Shown: positions 1 to 9,333, counted from the first letter of the stretch. The stretch is DNA of 64,000 bases from Sphingorhabdus sp. (GCA_028279555.1 JANQNO010000002.1:62001-126000), one strand, 5' to 3'. The notes: a model not told the origin generated them from the letters alone. Made by a program: numbers and translations.

Positions 1-623
1 TATTGGCGTTGCCGTTCGTGTTGACCGTGGTGTTGTCGGCGACGGTTACATTTTCGTTCGGTCTGACCTGAGCGTCATAGGTCGTGGCCGCGCGCGTCCC
101 GGTCCAGTTGGTTGGATCTTCCTGTCCCGTGCTGGAGCGTTCGAAGTTGGCATTGATCGGTGTTTGCGGGTTCGCTGCCTTCGCGCCATTCTGGGTGATG
201 TCGAAATAAATGTAATAGGTCTGCGCGCCGCCATCCTCGACAATCCATTTTACCTCGCCGCGGTTGTTTCCTGCGGCATCGGTGGCGTCGTTGAATATCC
301 GGTCTGTATATTCCTGCGTGGTCGCGAGCGTGCCGCCGGGCCGCACGACGCGTACCGAGTTGATGTCGAAAGTGCCGGTAATGCCGAGCTGCGTCATGAG
401 CGTGGCGAAATCGACATTTACCTTGGCGGTGCTGTTGACGCTGGATGTCGCGGGAAGCGTTACCGGCACGCGGTAGTGCCAGTCTTCGCCGCTCGCAACG
501 CCGTCTGGATCCCACCATCCTGGCGCGCGCAGGTCTGCCTGCGCCGGGAGGAACGGCACAGCCAGAAGGGCGGCCAACAGTGCAAGACAGGCGGCCCGGA
601 AAGTCAGGAGCCCACAATCCATT
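1..623 (-). CDS. Exported protein of unknown function, 3' end cut by window edge
   Basis: The reverse strand reads open from an ATG at 623 to the window edge, giving 207 residues with no stop. The N-terminus is a clear Sec signal peptide: a hydrophobic stretch rich in Leu and Ala, then a cleavage-like FLPAQA. The mature part is rich in Thr, Asn and Asp, with beta-strand-like segments and a Tyr-rich YYIYFDI strand near residue 140. It ends in an Asn/Thr-rich region (ENVTVADNTTVNTNGN) suggesting a surface or repeat protein. No domain is recognised with confidence. It is divergent from another exported protein at 820. No good Shine-Dalgarno precedes the ATG, so the exact start is uncertain. The frame and signal peptide make a real gene likely. 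Confidence 0.7.
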
Positions 624-819
624 GCAACTTTGTAGAGTAACTTGGTTAACAGATTCTAAGCAGTTGGGGCAGTCGGATATGGCTTGCCAGCCGGAAAGTG
701 GTGGCATTCGCCAATGGATGTAAAATTGTATGGGTTTTACGAGTGAGGTTACGCCGAATTAACCATTTTGGATGAAATATACTCCGAATTGGATTTAATT
801 GGATTGGACGTAAACCATT

Positions 820-2037
820 TTGCCAAACCGGCTGAGACATTGGAGCCCAAAAGGGCCTCGGTTGTGCTGCGTGCTGCTTGCCCTCATTGCAGGCGCTCAT
901 ACCCCTGTTTTTGCTCAAACTAGCTGCAGTGCTGCCAACCAGTATGTCTTTGATTTTGGCACACAGGCCACGCAAACCTTAAACTACGCCAACAACTACA
1001 ACTATACAGCAACCCGGACCGCTGGCGGCTCTGTTAACGTCAATGTCAGTTTTGCCACATTTGGATTGGCATCCTCAATTGTGGCTGGCCGGCAGATGCC
1101 GGAAATTAGCAATCTGATATCTGGCGCTGTCATCCAGAATTCCCTGGTGATTGGTTCCATATTTACCGGACGGACGCCCAACATCGCGCTTAACAACAGG
1201 GTTGTTGCAACCACATTTACATTTTCCCAACCCGTCCGGGAGGTAAGGATTGCGACGCATGATATTGATTTCGCTTCGAACCAGTTCCGTGACTATGTGC
1301 AGATTCTGGGCAGGAATGGCGCTGCTGCATATACTGGAAATCTGTCTTCCCCGGCTGGCAACAACAACCAGGGCGGGCCAATAACCGCTGCTGGGTCTTC
1401 GCTTTCATTTGGGCCCGCCGCCACGCCGGTGGCAATTACAGTCGACCAAGCTCAAGGCCTGTCGGCCAGTGGCAACAATGCCGATACGGGCAACATTGAT
1501 ATTCTGTTTGATGAACCTGTTACCTCTGTGGAATTGCGCTATGGTAACGCACCCCTCGTGGCTGGAGAGACCAACACTGGCCAACAGGCAATTGGCGTTT
1601 CGCGCATTGCCTTTTGCCCACTGCCAGATCTGTCGGTTGTCAAGTCGTCCAACTCTGTCGAAACTTCGGGCATTCACCGCTTCGACATTCCGGATTCGGA
1701 TGTACAATATAGCCTTCAGGTGACCAACAATGGCGACAGTACGGTCGATGCCAACACGATTGCTCTCGCCGACATTCTGCCGCCGGATGTGGAGTTTTTC
1801 AACGGAGATATCGATGCCGGCTCTCCGGGCGTCCAGAATTTTCTGATAACATCTGGCAGCAGCGGTTTAACATTGGGATCTGCAGATATCAGCTATTCCA
1901 ATGATGGGGGTGCAACCTTCACCTACTCGCCAACAGCGGGCTATGACGACAATGTGGATGCCGTGAGATTTGAACCACAGGGAACCATGGCTGCCAACAG
2001 CAGTTTCACGATAGAATTTCGAACCAGGATCAAATAG
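820..2037 (+). CDS. Exported DUF11-like surface protein
   Basis: The protein has 405 residues and starts at TTG; an in-frame TAA at 811 leaves no upstream room and the next in-frame ATG is far inside. After the start comes a signal peptide with core CCVLLALIAG and a cleavage site near VFA-QTS. Residues about 40-265 form a Thr/Asn/Gly-rich beta region of unknown family. From about residue 268 the sequence (LPDLSVVKSS, then VQYSLQVTNNGDSTVDA and LADILPPDVEF) matches the DUF11 pattern, an Ig-like fold common in bacterial surface and adhesin proteins. No anchor is visible at the C-terminus. Its stop is 2 bp from the convergent rsmE. GC content is lower than in its neighbours. The role is unknown. 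Confidence 0.75.
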   Translation: MPNRLRHWSPKGPRLCCVLLALIAGAHTPVFAQTSCSAANQYVFDFGTQATQTLNYANNYNYTATRTAGGSVNVNVSFATFGLASSIVAGRQMPEISNLISGAVIQNSLVIGSIFTGRTPNIALNNRVVATTFTFSQPVREVRIATHDIDFASNQFRDYVQILGRNGAAAYTGNLSSPAGNNNQGGPITAAGSSLSFGPAATPVAITVDQAQGLSASGNNADTGNIDILFDEPVTSVELRYGNAPLVAGETNTGQQAIGVSRIAFCPLPDLSVVKSSNSVETSGIHRFDIPDSDVQYSLQVTNNGDSTVDANTIALADILPPDVEFFNGDIDAGSPGVQNFLITSGSSGLTLGSADISYSNDGGATFTYSPTAGYDDNVDAVRFEPQGTMAANSSFTIEFRTRIK

Positions 2038-2039
2038 GC

Positions 2040-2789
2040 TTAGCTCTGCCAGTCTCCCTCGGCCGCCATCCACACCGAAATGGCCGCCACCGCAGCCGTA
2101 TCTGCGCGCAGGATGCGTGGGCCGAGCGATACCGGAATGGCCTGTTCGCAGGCGCGAATGGCTGCATTTTCTTGATCGGTGAAACCGCCTTCGGGACCGA
2201 TCAGGATCGCTGCCGGTCCGATGTTGTCGGCTATGGCTTCCGGGAAACTTCCCCCGCCGCGCTCATCGCAGAAAAACAGCCTGCGGCCCTCCGGCCATTT
2301 GTTCAGCAGCTCTTGCAGCCTGACCAGCGGCGCGATTTCGGGAAGCGCGGTCCGCTCGCATTGCTCGGCGGCATCGATCATATGGCTGCGCAGCCGGTCT
2401 TCCTTCACCTTGTCTACGACGCAGCGGCTGGTGAGCACAGGCTGAAACTGCGCGACGCCCAGCTCGCACGCCTTTTCCGCGATCCAATTGAAACGGTCCT
2501 TCTTTATCGGTGCCTGCAGCAACCAGAGATCGGGAACCGCCTCTCGCTCCCGCAGTTTGGCCTCAATGGTCAGCGTCAGATCGCGCTTTCCCGCCCCAGA
2601 TATAACGGCCAGATATTCGCCGGTCTTATCGTCGAACAGTTTGACGGCGTCACCTGATTTCACCCGCATGACGCGCAGCAGATAGTGCGCCTGAGCTCCG
2701 TCGATATGCAGCGAATTGCCCTCGCTCAGTTCCTGATCGATAAACAGGCGTGGGGCGGAGTATGGAGGCCAGGCGGGTGTTGCGGGCAT
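2040..2789 (-). CDS. rsmE: 16S rRNA m3U1498 methyltransferase RsmE
   Basis: A SAM-dependent SPOUT methyltransferase that methylates N3 of U1498 in 16S rRNA in the assembled 30S subunit. At 249 residues it matches the usual RsmE length. An N-terminal PUA-like domain (RLFIDQ, HYLLRVMR) is followed by the trefoil-knot domain with the family signatures ILIGPEGGF near residue 195 and LGPRILRADTA near residue 222, which form the SAM pocket. It is convergent with the DUF11-like gene and divergent from ubiA. A palindromic repeat lies in the gap before ubiA. Confidence 0.95.
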   Translation of the reverse strand: MPATPAWPPYSAPRLFIDQELSEGNSLHIDGAQAHYLLRVMRVKSGDAVKLFDDKTGEYLAVISGAGKRDLTLTIEAKLREREAVPDLWLLQAPIKKDRFNWIAEKACELGVAQFQPVLTSRCVVDKVKEDRLRSHMIDAAEQCERTALPEIAPLVRLQELLNKWPEGRRLFFCDERGGGSFPEAIADNIGPAAILIGPEGGFTDQENAAIRACEQAIPVSLGPRILRADTAAVAAISVWMAAEGDWQS

Positions 2790-2800
2790 AGCGGCCTCAT

Positions 2801-2879
2801 AACTGCTCGTCCCAAGCTTGTCGAAGGACGATTATCATAATAGGACAGGCGGGCTTCGACAGGCTCAGCCCTAACGGTT
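2801..2879. repeat. Palindromic intergenic repeat, family A copy 1
   Basis: A pair of inverted arms around GCTTGTCGAAGG and CTTCGACAGGCTCAG, with outer ends near AACTGCTCGTC and CCTAACGGTT. The same arms recur at 14741-14826 and, as a translated copy, inside smc at 7579-7674. It is a REP-like element of the type common in sphingomonad genomes. It fills the gap between the divergent rsmE and ubiA starts, so it may lie in their 5' leaders. Confidence 0.8.
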
Positions 2880-2885
2880 ACCATA

Positions 2886-3791
2886 TTGACTCAGACCAAT
2901 CTCCCCGACAGCGAATATACCGGCCTCACCGGCCTGCTGCCGGAAGGATTGCGCCCTTATGCCCTGCTCGCGCGCTTCGACCGGCCAATCGGCTGGTGGC
3001 TGTTATACTGGCCCTGCATATTCGGCCTTGCACTCACAGGAGGGCTGATCCGGCAGTGGGAGCTCGTCTTCTGGTTCCTGCTCGGCGCTATTGCGATGCG
3101 CAGCGCGGGCTGCGTCTATAATGATATTCTGGATCGCGATCTGGATGCCCGGGTGGAGCGCACGGCCTCTCGCCCGCTGGCCAGCGGCGCGGTCAGCCTG
3201 AGGGCCGCCTGGATCTGGCTGATCCTGCTCTGCCTCGTTGGCCTCATTGTGCTCCTGCAGCTCAGATGGGAGGCGCAGCTGATCGCGCTCGCAAGCCTCG
3301 CGCTGGTCGCTGCCTACCCGCTGATGAAGCGCATCACCTGGTGGCCGCAGGCCTGGCTGGGGCTGGTCTTCAGCTGGGGCGCGCTGGTCGGCTGGATGGC
3401 AGTGCGGGGCGAAGCCGATCCCGCCATGTGGTGGCTTTATGCCGGCTGCGTCTTCTGGGTCATCGGCTATGACACCATCTATGCGATGCAGGACCGCGAG
3501 GATGACGCGCTGGTCGGCATCCGGTCGAGCGCGCTGCGGCTGGGTAGCAATGTGAGGATAGGTGTGGCGCTGTTCTATGCGCTGGCACTGGCTGGATGGA
3601 GCCTCGCCATCTGGCAGATACGCCCGCAGGGGCAGGCGCTCATCGCGCTTCTGCCGGCGGCGCTTCATCTTCTCTGGCAAGTGGCGAAGCTCCGCGAGGA
3701 CGGGAAGACATCGCTGGAGCTGTTTCGCTCCAACCGGATGGCGGGTTTCCTCGCCGCGCTTGGCTTTTTTGTGGTGGGCGCTTCAGCCTAA
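2886..3791 (+). CDS. ubiA: 4-hydroxybenzoate polyprenyltransferase UbiA
   Basis: Integral membrane prenyltransferase that attaches the polyprenyl tail to 4-hydroxybenzoate, the second step of ubiquinone synthesis. It has 301 residues with about eight hydrophobic helices. Both Asp-rich Mg-diphosphate motifs are visible: NDILDRDLDARVERT near residues 79-93 and YDTIYAMQDREDD near residue 200. The start is a TTG directly after a family A repeat; no in-frame ATG lies close by. It appears to be a single gene, followed by an MDR dehydrogenase. Confidence 0.93.
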   Translation: MTQTNLPDSEYTGLTGLLPEGLRPYALLARFDRPIGWWLLYWPCIFGLALTGGLIRQWELVFWFLLGAIAMRSAGCVYNDILDRDLDARVERTASRPLASGAVSLRAAWIWLILLCLVGLIVLLQLRWEAQLIALASLALVAAYPLMKRITWWPQAWLGLVFSWGALVGWMAVRGEADPAMWWLYAGCVFWVIGYDTIYAMQDREDDALVGIRSSALRLGSNVRIGVALFYALALAGWSLAIWQIRPQGQALIALLPAALHLLWQVAKLREDGKTSLELFRSNRMAGFLAALGFFVVGASA

Positions 3792-3859
3792 TTTGCTCGA
3801 CTCTGCGCATGCAATCGCATAGCCCAATACACAAAATGAAACCGAAAATGGAGCGAGAC

Positions 3860-4996
3860 ATGACCCAATTTCCCGATGCAAAACAGCTTTTCACCACCGT
3901 CACCGATGATGGCAAACTCGTCCTGTCGGTCGAAGCAGACAATGTTGCCGAGCCGGGCGAAGGGGAGATTGTGGTGCAGATGGAGGCGGTGCCGATCAAT
4001 CCGTCCGACCTCGGTCTGCTCACCGCGCCAGCCAATATGGAAAGTGTGCGGCATGAGGACGTGGACGGGAGCCCGGCTCTGGTTGCCGATGTCGATCCGG
4101 CGATGATGCGCATTTTCGCTGGCCGCAAGGGTAAGAAAATGCCGGCTGGTAATGAGGGGGCAGGCACGGTCGTTGCGGCAGGCAAAGGTGCCGAAGCGCT
4201 GATGGGCAAGAAGGTGAGCATAGTCGGCGGCGAAATGTACCGCACGCACCGCGTCATGAATGCGATGATGGCGGTGCCGCTGCCCGACGGGGCGGAGGCG
4301 CGCGAAGGCGCATCGCTTTTCGTTAATCCGATGACGGTGCAGGGCTTTGTGAATACGATGCGCAGCGAGGGCCATGAGGCGCTGGTGCATACTGCGGCGG
4401 CCTCCAATCTGGGGCAGATGCTCGCAAAGCTGTGCCTGAAGGAAGGCATCCCGCTGGTCGCCATCGTGCGCAGCCCGGCACAGAAGAAAATCCTCACCGA
4501 TATAGGTTTGCCAGAGGGGCACGTGCTCGACAGTTCGACCGATAATTTCTTCGGTGATCTGGTCGATGCGCTGGCGGAAACAGGCGCGACGCTGGGCTTC
4601 GATGCCATCGGTGGCGGCAAGATGGCCAACTACATTCTCACCGCGATGGAGCAGGCGGCGGCGAAACGCGGCGCGGAATTCAGCGTCTATGGTTCGACCG
4701 TCAACAAGCAGGTTTATATCTATGGCCGCCTCGACACCGGCGAGACGATCCTGACCAGCGGATATGGCCTCTATTGGGGTGTGGGCGGCTGGCTGCTGAC
4801 CCCGCATCTGGAACAGGTCGGCATGCAGCGGATGATGGAGATGCGCGCGTTTTCGGTCGAGGAACGCAATGGCATTTTTGCCAGCGATTATACGCGCGAA
4901 ATCTCACTCACTGACATGACCGATCCGGAGATCGCCAAGGCCTATGAGCGCAAGGCGACGGGCGAGAAGTTTCTGGTCAATCCGGCGTTGGGGTAG
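3860..4996 (+). CDS. MDR-superfamily zinc-binding-type dehydrogenase / quinone oxidoreductase
   Basis: Medium-chain dehydrogenase/reductase family protein of 378 residues. The N-terminal GroES-like part contains VPINPSDLGLL and NEGAGTVVAAG. The Rossmann part contains VHTAAASNLGQMLAKL and TLGFDAIGGG. The structural-zinc cysteine cluster of classical alcohol dehydrogenases is not seen, which fits the quinone-oxidoreductase side of the family. The ATG at 3860 is preferred over an in-frame ATG at 3848 because GGAG lies about 6 bases before it. The substrate cannot be read from the sequence. Its stop is 3 bp from the convergent nucleotidyltransferase. Confidence 0.85.
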   Translation: MTQFPDAKQLFTTVTDDGKLVLSVEADNVAEPGEGEIVVQMEAVPINPSDLGLLTAPANMESVRHEDVDGSPALVADVDPAMMRIFAGRKGKKMPAGNEGAGTVVAAGKGAEALMGKKVSIVGGEMYRTHRVMNAMMAVPLPDGAEAREGASLFVNPMTVQGFVNTMRSEGHEALVHTAAASNLGQMLAKLCLKEGIPLVAIVRSPAQKKILTDIGLPEGHVLDSSTDNFFGDLVDALAETGATLGFDAIGGGKMANYILTAMEQAAAKRGAEFSVYGSTVNKQVYIYGRLDTGETILTSGYGLYWGVGGWLLTPHLEQVGMQRMMEMRAFSVEERNGIFASDYTREISLTDMTDPEIAKAYERKATGEKFLVNPALG

Positions 4997-4999
4997 GGG

Positions 5000-5812
5000 T
5001 CACTTCAATGATGAAGCATATTTATAGAATAGTGCCTTTGCCATTTCCGTTTCATCAGGTGAAATCGAATTGGGCGTTGGTGGCAAACACGATTCTGCGA
5101 GACTATACTCATTCTCAATAAAAGCCATAACCTCAGCTGGAATCGCTGAATGCCCCATTTCACGAGTTTTGGCCTTCGCCGCTACCAAGTCTTCGAACTT
5201 GTTGCGCATGGCTGCCGGGGTATCTGCTTCAGTAATGAGTTTTTGAAAATTCATCGGAGGAATCTTTCTCTTCTCATCCAACCGCATCCAACGCAAGCAA
5301 AGTGCTGGGCGCGCTGCATAAAACAGTTTTTTGATCGGAGCCTCATCACCAAGCTCAACAATTCGTTCCCACTGTTTCAAACCAAGATGATAATAGTGGC
5401 GTAGATAATGCGATCGCTGCGCACATTTTGTTGCAAATGCCATCATATCTTTTTGGAATACCTGGTCGCCTTGATAAACTATAGGAGACTGGAGCCACTC
5501 GAGCACTACAGCGTTGCCCTTGAGCACTAGCTTAATCGCTTTACCCAAGTCCCATCCATTTACATCCATATCGCCTTCAATTGGCATTTCAATGACGTCT
5601 CTGGGCGGCCAGGGGCTGACATACTGCTCTATAGATCTGACATAAATGAAACGGGCGTCGTAATCGCTATCTGGAGATGGAAATCCCCATGCTCTGCTTC
5701 CACTTTCAATTGCCCATAATATTGAGGCATCTTCTTCGTTTTTAATAGTCTCCAACCTACGGTCGACTCCGGTCACTGCATCTGCAGAGAGGTGATCCAG
5801 AGCATTGCGCAT
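5000..5812 (-). CDS. Nucleotidyltransferase-fold protein (COG3541/YcgL-like)
   Basis: Predicted pol-beta-superfamily nucleotidyltransferase of 270 residues. The diagnostic segment is GSRAWGFPSPDSDYD near residues 38-52, with the paired Asp of the metal site, followed by RFIYVR. This matches the COG3541 pattern; the substrate is unknown, and relatives occur in phages and mobile regions. The ATG overlaps the smc stop as TGATG, so translation may be coupled to smc. GC content is much lower than in smc and the MDR gene on either side (judged by eye), which suggests acquisition by transfer. No antitoxin-like partner is visible. Confidence 0.8.
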   Translation of the reverse strand: MRNALDHLSADAVTGVDRRLETIKNEEDASILWAIESGSRAWGFPSPDSDYDARFIYVRSIEQYVSPWPPRDVIEMPIEGDMDVNGWDLGKAIKLVLKGNAVVLEWLQSPIVYQGDQVFQKDMMAFATKCAQRSHYLRHYYHLGLKQWERIVELGDEAPIKKLFYAARPALCLRWMRLDEKRKIPPMNFQKLITEADTPAAMRNKFEDLVAAKAKTREMGHSAIPAEVMAFIENEYSLAESCLPPTPNSISPDETEMAKALFYKYASSLK

Positions 5813-8800
5813 CACTCCGCCGCGAGCAATTCTTCGGCAGCATCGAGGTCCACGCTGACCAGCCGGCTCACGCCCTGCTCGATCATGGTCACGCCGAACA
5901 GGCGGTGCACGCGGCTCATCGTCACGGCATTGTGCGTGACGATCAGATAGCGGGTGTCGGTCTCGCGGTGCATCTTGTCGAGCAGGTCGCAAAAGCGCTC
6001 GATATTGGCATCGTCGAGCGGCGCATCGACCTCGTCGAGCACGCAGATAGGCGCGGGATTGGTGAGGAATAGCGCAAAAATAAGCGCGATGGCCGTCAGC
6101 GCCTGTTCGCCGCCTGAAAGCAGCGTCAGCGACTGCAATTTCTTGCCCGGCGGCTGCGCGTAAATTTCGAGGCCCGCTTCGAGTGGATCGTCGCTTTCGA
6201 CGAGCGCGAGATGCGCTTGCCCGCCTTCGAAGAGCGTGGTGAAGAGCCGCCGGAAATGCTGGTCGACCGCCTCGAAAGCCTCGAGCAGCCGCGTCCGCCC
6301 TTCGCGGTTTAGCGAACCAATGGAGCCGCGCAGCTGGTTGATCGCCTGGGTCAGCTCCTCGCTTTCGGCGGCTTTTTCGGCCTGCTCGCTTTCCAGCTCT
6401 TCAAGCTCATCGGCGGCGATCAGATTGACCGGACCGATGCGCTCGCGGCTCGCCTGCAGCTTTTCGAGCCGCGCGGACTCGCTGGCGGCTTCCTCGACAT
6501 CATCGCCAGGAAATTCCAGCTTTTGGGGTAGATCGGCAGGCTGGCATTCGAAGCGCTCGCTCGATATCCGGCCCATTTCGATGCGCCGGCTTTCTGCATT
6601 TTCGGCCCGCGCTTCTGCACCGGCCCTGGCTTCGCGCGATGCCGAGAGCGTTTCGGTCGCCTCGGCAAGCTGGTTTTCGAGCAGGCCCAGCGCCTCGCCG
6701 CTTTCCGTCTCCGCCGCCTGCAATCCCGCCAGCTTTTCCGACAGCGCCGATTTTTCCTTTTCCAGCGCGGCGATCTCTTGCGACAGCACCGCAGGCCGGC
6801 CTTCGATGTCTGCGCGCTCCTCGGCAATTTCGCCCTCGCGCTTTTTCATTTCGGCGATGCGTTTTTCCGCTTCGCCCGCGCGGTCCTGCCAGCTGCGAAT
6901 TTCGGCCTGCGTGACGGCTCGCCGCTCTTTTTGTTGTGCCAGCGTCTGATCGAAAGCGGAAAGATCGGCCTGCGCGCGCATCAGCGCCTGGCGAAGCGCT
7001 TCGCCCTCGTTATTCAGCTTTTCAACCAGCGCGCTATTCTCATCGGCATCGGGCAGCGCGGCCGCCGTCTTTTGCGCAGCTGCCAATTCGGCGCTGGCGA
7101 GCTCCAGATCTTCGGCATTTTGCGCCAGCCGCTGCTTCAGCGCCGCGCTTGCCGATTGCAGCCGTTCGAGCGCGCCCGCCGCCCGGTCGAGATCGCGCAG
7201 CGCTTCGCGCAATTCTTCATCCAGCTGCTGACGGGCCTGTTCGGCCTGCTCGGCCTTAGTGCGCAATGCGGATAGCTCATCGGATATCCGGGCGGCATCT
7301 TTTTCGGCTTTCTCGGCTGCCTCTTTTGACGGCGCAATCAGATTGGCAAGTTCGCGCAGGCGGTTGCTGCGGATCAGCATCTCTGCCTGGGTCGCGCCTT
7401 CATCCTCGCTCACAAAACCGTCCCAGCGGCGCATTCTGCCATCCAGCGTTACGAGGCGTTCACCGGGTGCGAGCGGACGCCTGTCATCGCTGTCGGCCAC
7501 GATGATCATGGCAAGCCTGGCCGCCAGTTCGGGAGGCGCGGTGACATGACCGGTAAGGCGCGCATTGTCCGATTTAATACCGCTAGGGCTGAGCCTGTCG
7601 AAGCCCGCTTCGCTGTCTGAAGACGCCCTTCGACTTTCGTTTTCGCCTTGCGAAAACGGCTCAGGGCTAGCGGTTTTTGGGCTGATATCTGCCCACCGCC
7701 TGCCACTGTCTCCGCCAATGACAGCTTCGGCATCCTCGCCCAGTGCAGCCGCCAGCGCGCGTTCATAGCCCTTTTCGGCGCGAATCCGGTCGATCGCCTT
7801 GTCGCCATCTGCATGTGCGAGTGCGCGTTCCAGCGCGTCCCGCTCCGCTTCCAATGCGGTATGGTCCGCGCGGGCCTTTGCAAGCGCATCCTGCGCCTCG
7901 CTGCGTGCGGTGATCAGCTCCTGCCGCCGGGCATCGAGCGCATCCGTTTCCCGCGTGCTTGCCGCGACCTGCTTTTGTAAATCTTCCTTCCGCGCCTCGG
8001 CCGCGTCCTTCTCCCTTGCCAGCGTATCCTCATCACCCAGGGCTGCTTTCTCCTGCGCCAACCTGTCCGCTTCTTCGGTTGCGCGCGAAGCCCTCGTTTC
8101 GGCTTGCTCAAGCGCGGCCCGGGCGACCCTCTGCTCGGCTTCTGCCTTTGCCTTTTCGGCATGCGCGCGCGCCAGCGCCAGCTCGCTCTCGCGCAATGCC
8201 TTTTCGGCATTTTCCGCTTTTCGGGCGAGGGCAGGACGCTCGGCTTCGCTCGCCTTCGCCGCCTCTGCAAGCTGAGCATTCTCTGCCTTCAGCTTCTCAA
8301 GCGCCTCGGCGGCATCATGCGTCAGCTTGCTTTCTCTTGCGCCATCGTCGGCAATGCGCTGCGCCTGCGCTTCAAGCTCGGCGATCCGCTCGTTGATCCG
8401 CTCGCGCTCGCCGGTCAGGCGGATGATCTTGCCCGAAAGATCGCTCGCCGCATCGCGCGCAGCCATCGCTGCGGCCCTGTCGTTGGCCAGCTTGGCCGTC
8501 GCTGCTTCCTGTTTTTCGGTCAGCGCGCTTTTTGAAGATGCCGCTGCCTCGACCGCCGCGCTCGCCTTGTCGGCTTCGGCTTTGGCAGCATCGGCTGCTG
8601 CCTTGGCTTCGCTCCAGCGGGCATAGATGAGCCGGGCTTCGGCTTGCGCGATCTCAGTCGTCAGTTTCTTGTAGCGCTCTGCTTGCCGCGCCTGCCGCTT
8701 GAGCTGCCCGGCCCGCGCGGTCATATCGCCCAGCATCGTGTCCAGCCGATCGAGATTGGCGGATGCGGCGCGCAGTTTCTGTTCGGCATCCTTGCGCCTT

Positions 8801-9333
8801 ACATGCAACCCGGAAATACCCGCTGCTTCCTCCAGCATCATCCGCCTTTCCTGAGGCTTGGCGGAGATGATCGTGCCGATCCGGCCCTGGCTTACCAACG
8901 CAGGCGAATGCGCTCCGGTGGCGGCATCGGCAAAAATCAGGGCAACATCCTTTGCCCGGACATCGCGGCCATTGGCGCGGTAGGCGCTACCCGCGCCGCG
9001 CTCGATGCGCCGGGTAACCTCGACTTCGTGGGTGTCGTCATTGGCGATGAAACCGGGTGCCTGCTCGTTTTCGTCGCGCTCGGCCAGAATGCTGACTTCG
9101 GCAAAATCGCGGCTTGGGCGGCTGGCGGTACCGGCGAAGATCACATCCTCCATTCCGCCGCCGCGCATCGATTTCGGGCTGCTTTCCCCCATCACCCAGC
9201 GGATGGCCTCCAGCAGGTTGGATTTGCCGCAGCCATTGGGACCAACTATGCCAGTCAGTCCCTTCTCAATGCGCAATTCGGTGGGTTCGACGAAGCTCTT
9301 GAAACCGGCAAGTTTGAGGCGCTTCAGCCGCAT
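5812..9333 (-). CDS. smc: Chromosome segregation ATPase SMC
   Basis: Structural maintenance of chromosomes protein that organises and segregates the nucleoid with ScpA/ScpB. It has 1173 residues. Walker A GPNGCGKS is at 31-38, followed by two long Ala/Glu/Lys-rich coiled coils flanking a central hinge at about 520-670. The C-terminal head has the signature LSGGEQ at 1072-1077 and Walker B ICVLDEVD at 1096-1103. Residues about 554-586 are encoded by a palindromic repeat (7579-7674) that keeps the frame open inside the hinge region. It lies downstream of the DsbA-like and DUF721 genes and overlaps the following nucleotidyltransferase gene by one base. Confidence 0.97.
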   Translation of the reverse strand: MRLKRLKLAGFKSFVEPTELRIEKGLTGIVGPNGCGKSNLLEAIRWVMGESSPKSMRGGGMEDVIFAGTASRPSRDFAEVSILAERDENEQAPGFIANDDTHEVEVTRRIERGAGSAYRANGRDVRAKDVALIFADAATGAHSPALVSQGRIGTIISAKPQERRMMLEEAAGISGLHVRRKDAEQKLRAASANLDRLDTMLGDMTARAGQLKRQARQAERYKKLTTEIAQAEARLIYARWSEAKAAADAAKAEADKASAAVEAAASSKSALTEKQEAATAKLANDRAAAMAARDAASDLSGKIIRLTGERERINERIAELEAQAQRIADDGARESKLTHDAAEALEKLKAENAQLAEAAKASEAERPALARKAENAEKALRESELALARAHAEKAKAEAEQRVARAALEQAETRASRATEEADRLAQEKAALGDEDTLAREKDAAEARKEDLQKQVAASTRETDALDARRQELITARSEAQDALAKARADHTALEAERDALERALAHADGDKAIDRIRAEKGYERALAAALGEDAEAVIGGDSGRRWADISPKTASPEPFSQGENESRRASSDSEAGFDRLSPSGIKSDNARLTGHVTAPPELAARLAMIIVADSDDRRPLAPGERLVTLDGRMRRWDGFVSEDEGATQAEMLIRSNRLRELANLIAPSKEAAEKAEKDAARISDELSALRTKAEQAEQARQQLDEELREALRDLDRAAGALERLQSASAALKQRLAQNAEDLELASAELAAAQKTAAALPDADENSALVEKLNNEGEALRQALMRAQADLSAFDQTLAQQKERRAVTQAEIRSWQDRAGEAEKRIAEMKKREGEIAEERADIEGRPAVLSQEIAALEKEKSALSEKLAGLQAAETESGEALGLLENQLAEATETLSASREARAGAEARAENAESRRIEMGRISSERFECQPADLPQKLEFPGDDVEEAASESARLEKLQASRERIGPVNLIAADELEELESEQAEKAAESEELTQAINQLRGSIGSLNREGRTRLLEAFEAVDQHFRRLFTTLFEGGQAHLALVESDDPLEAGLEIYAQPPGKKLQSLTLLSGGEQALTAIALIFALFLTNPAPICVLDEVDAPLDDANIERFCDLLDKMHRETDTRYLIVTHNAVTMSRVHRLFGVTMIEQGVSRLVSVDLDAAEELLAAE
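7579..7674. repeat. Family A palindromic repeat translated inside smc
   Basis: A 96-bp element, a multiple of three. Its left end reads ACCGCTAGGGCTGAGCCTGT and its right end is the near-complement ending GGCTCAGGGCTAGCGGT. The inner CTGTCGAAG and CTTCGAC match the intergenic copies at 2801 and 14741. In the smc frame it encodes a low-complexity Ser/Glu/Arg-rich stretch, including SPEPFSQGENESRRASSD and EAGFDRLSPSG, unlike the flanking hinge sequence. The open frame is kept on both sides. Confidence 0.85.

Noticed and set aside
75-707. A 210-codon reverse frame at the left edge
   Set aside because: The overlapping reverse frame from 623 has a signal peptide and normal composition, while this one is Arg/His-rich noise.
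3788-4807. A 339-codon frame antisense to the MDR dehydrogenase
   Set aside because: His/Arg-rich shadow of a well-supported gene, with no start signal or domain.
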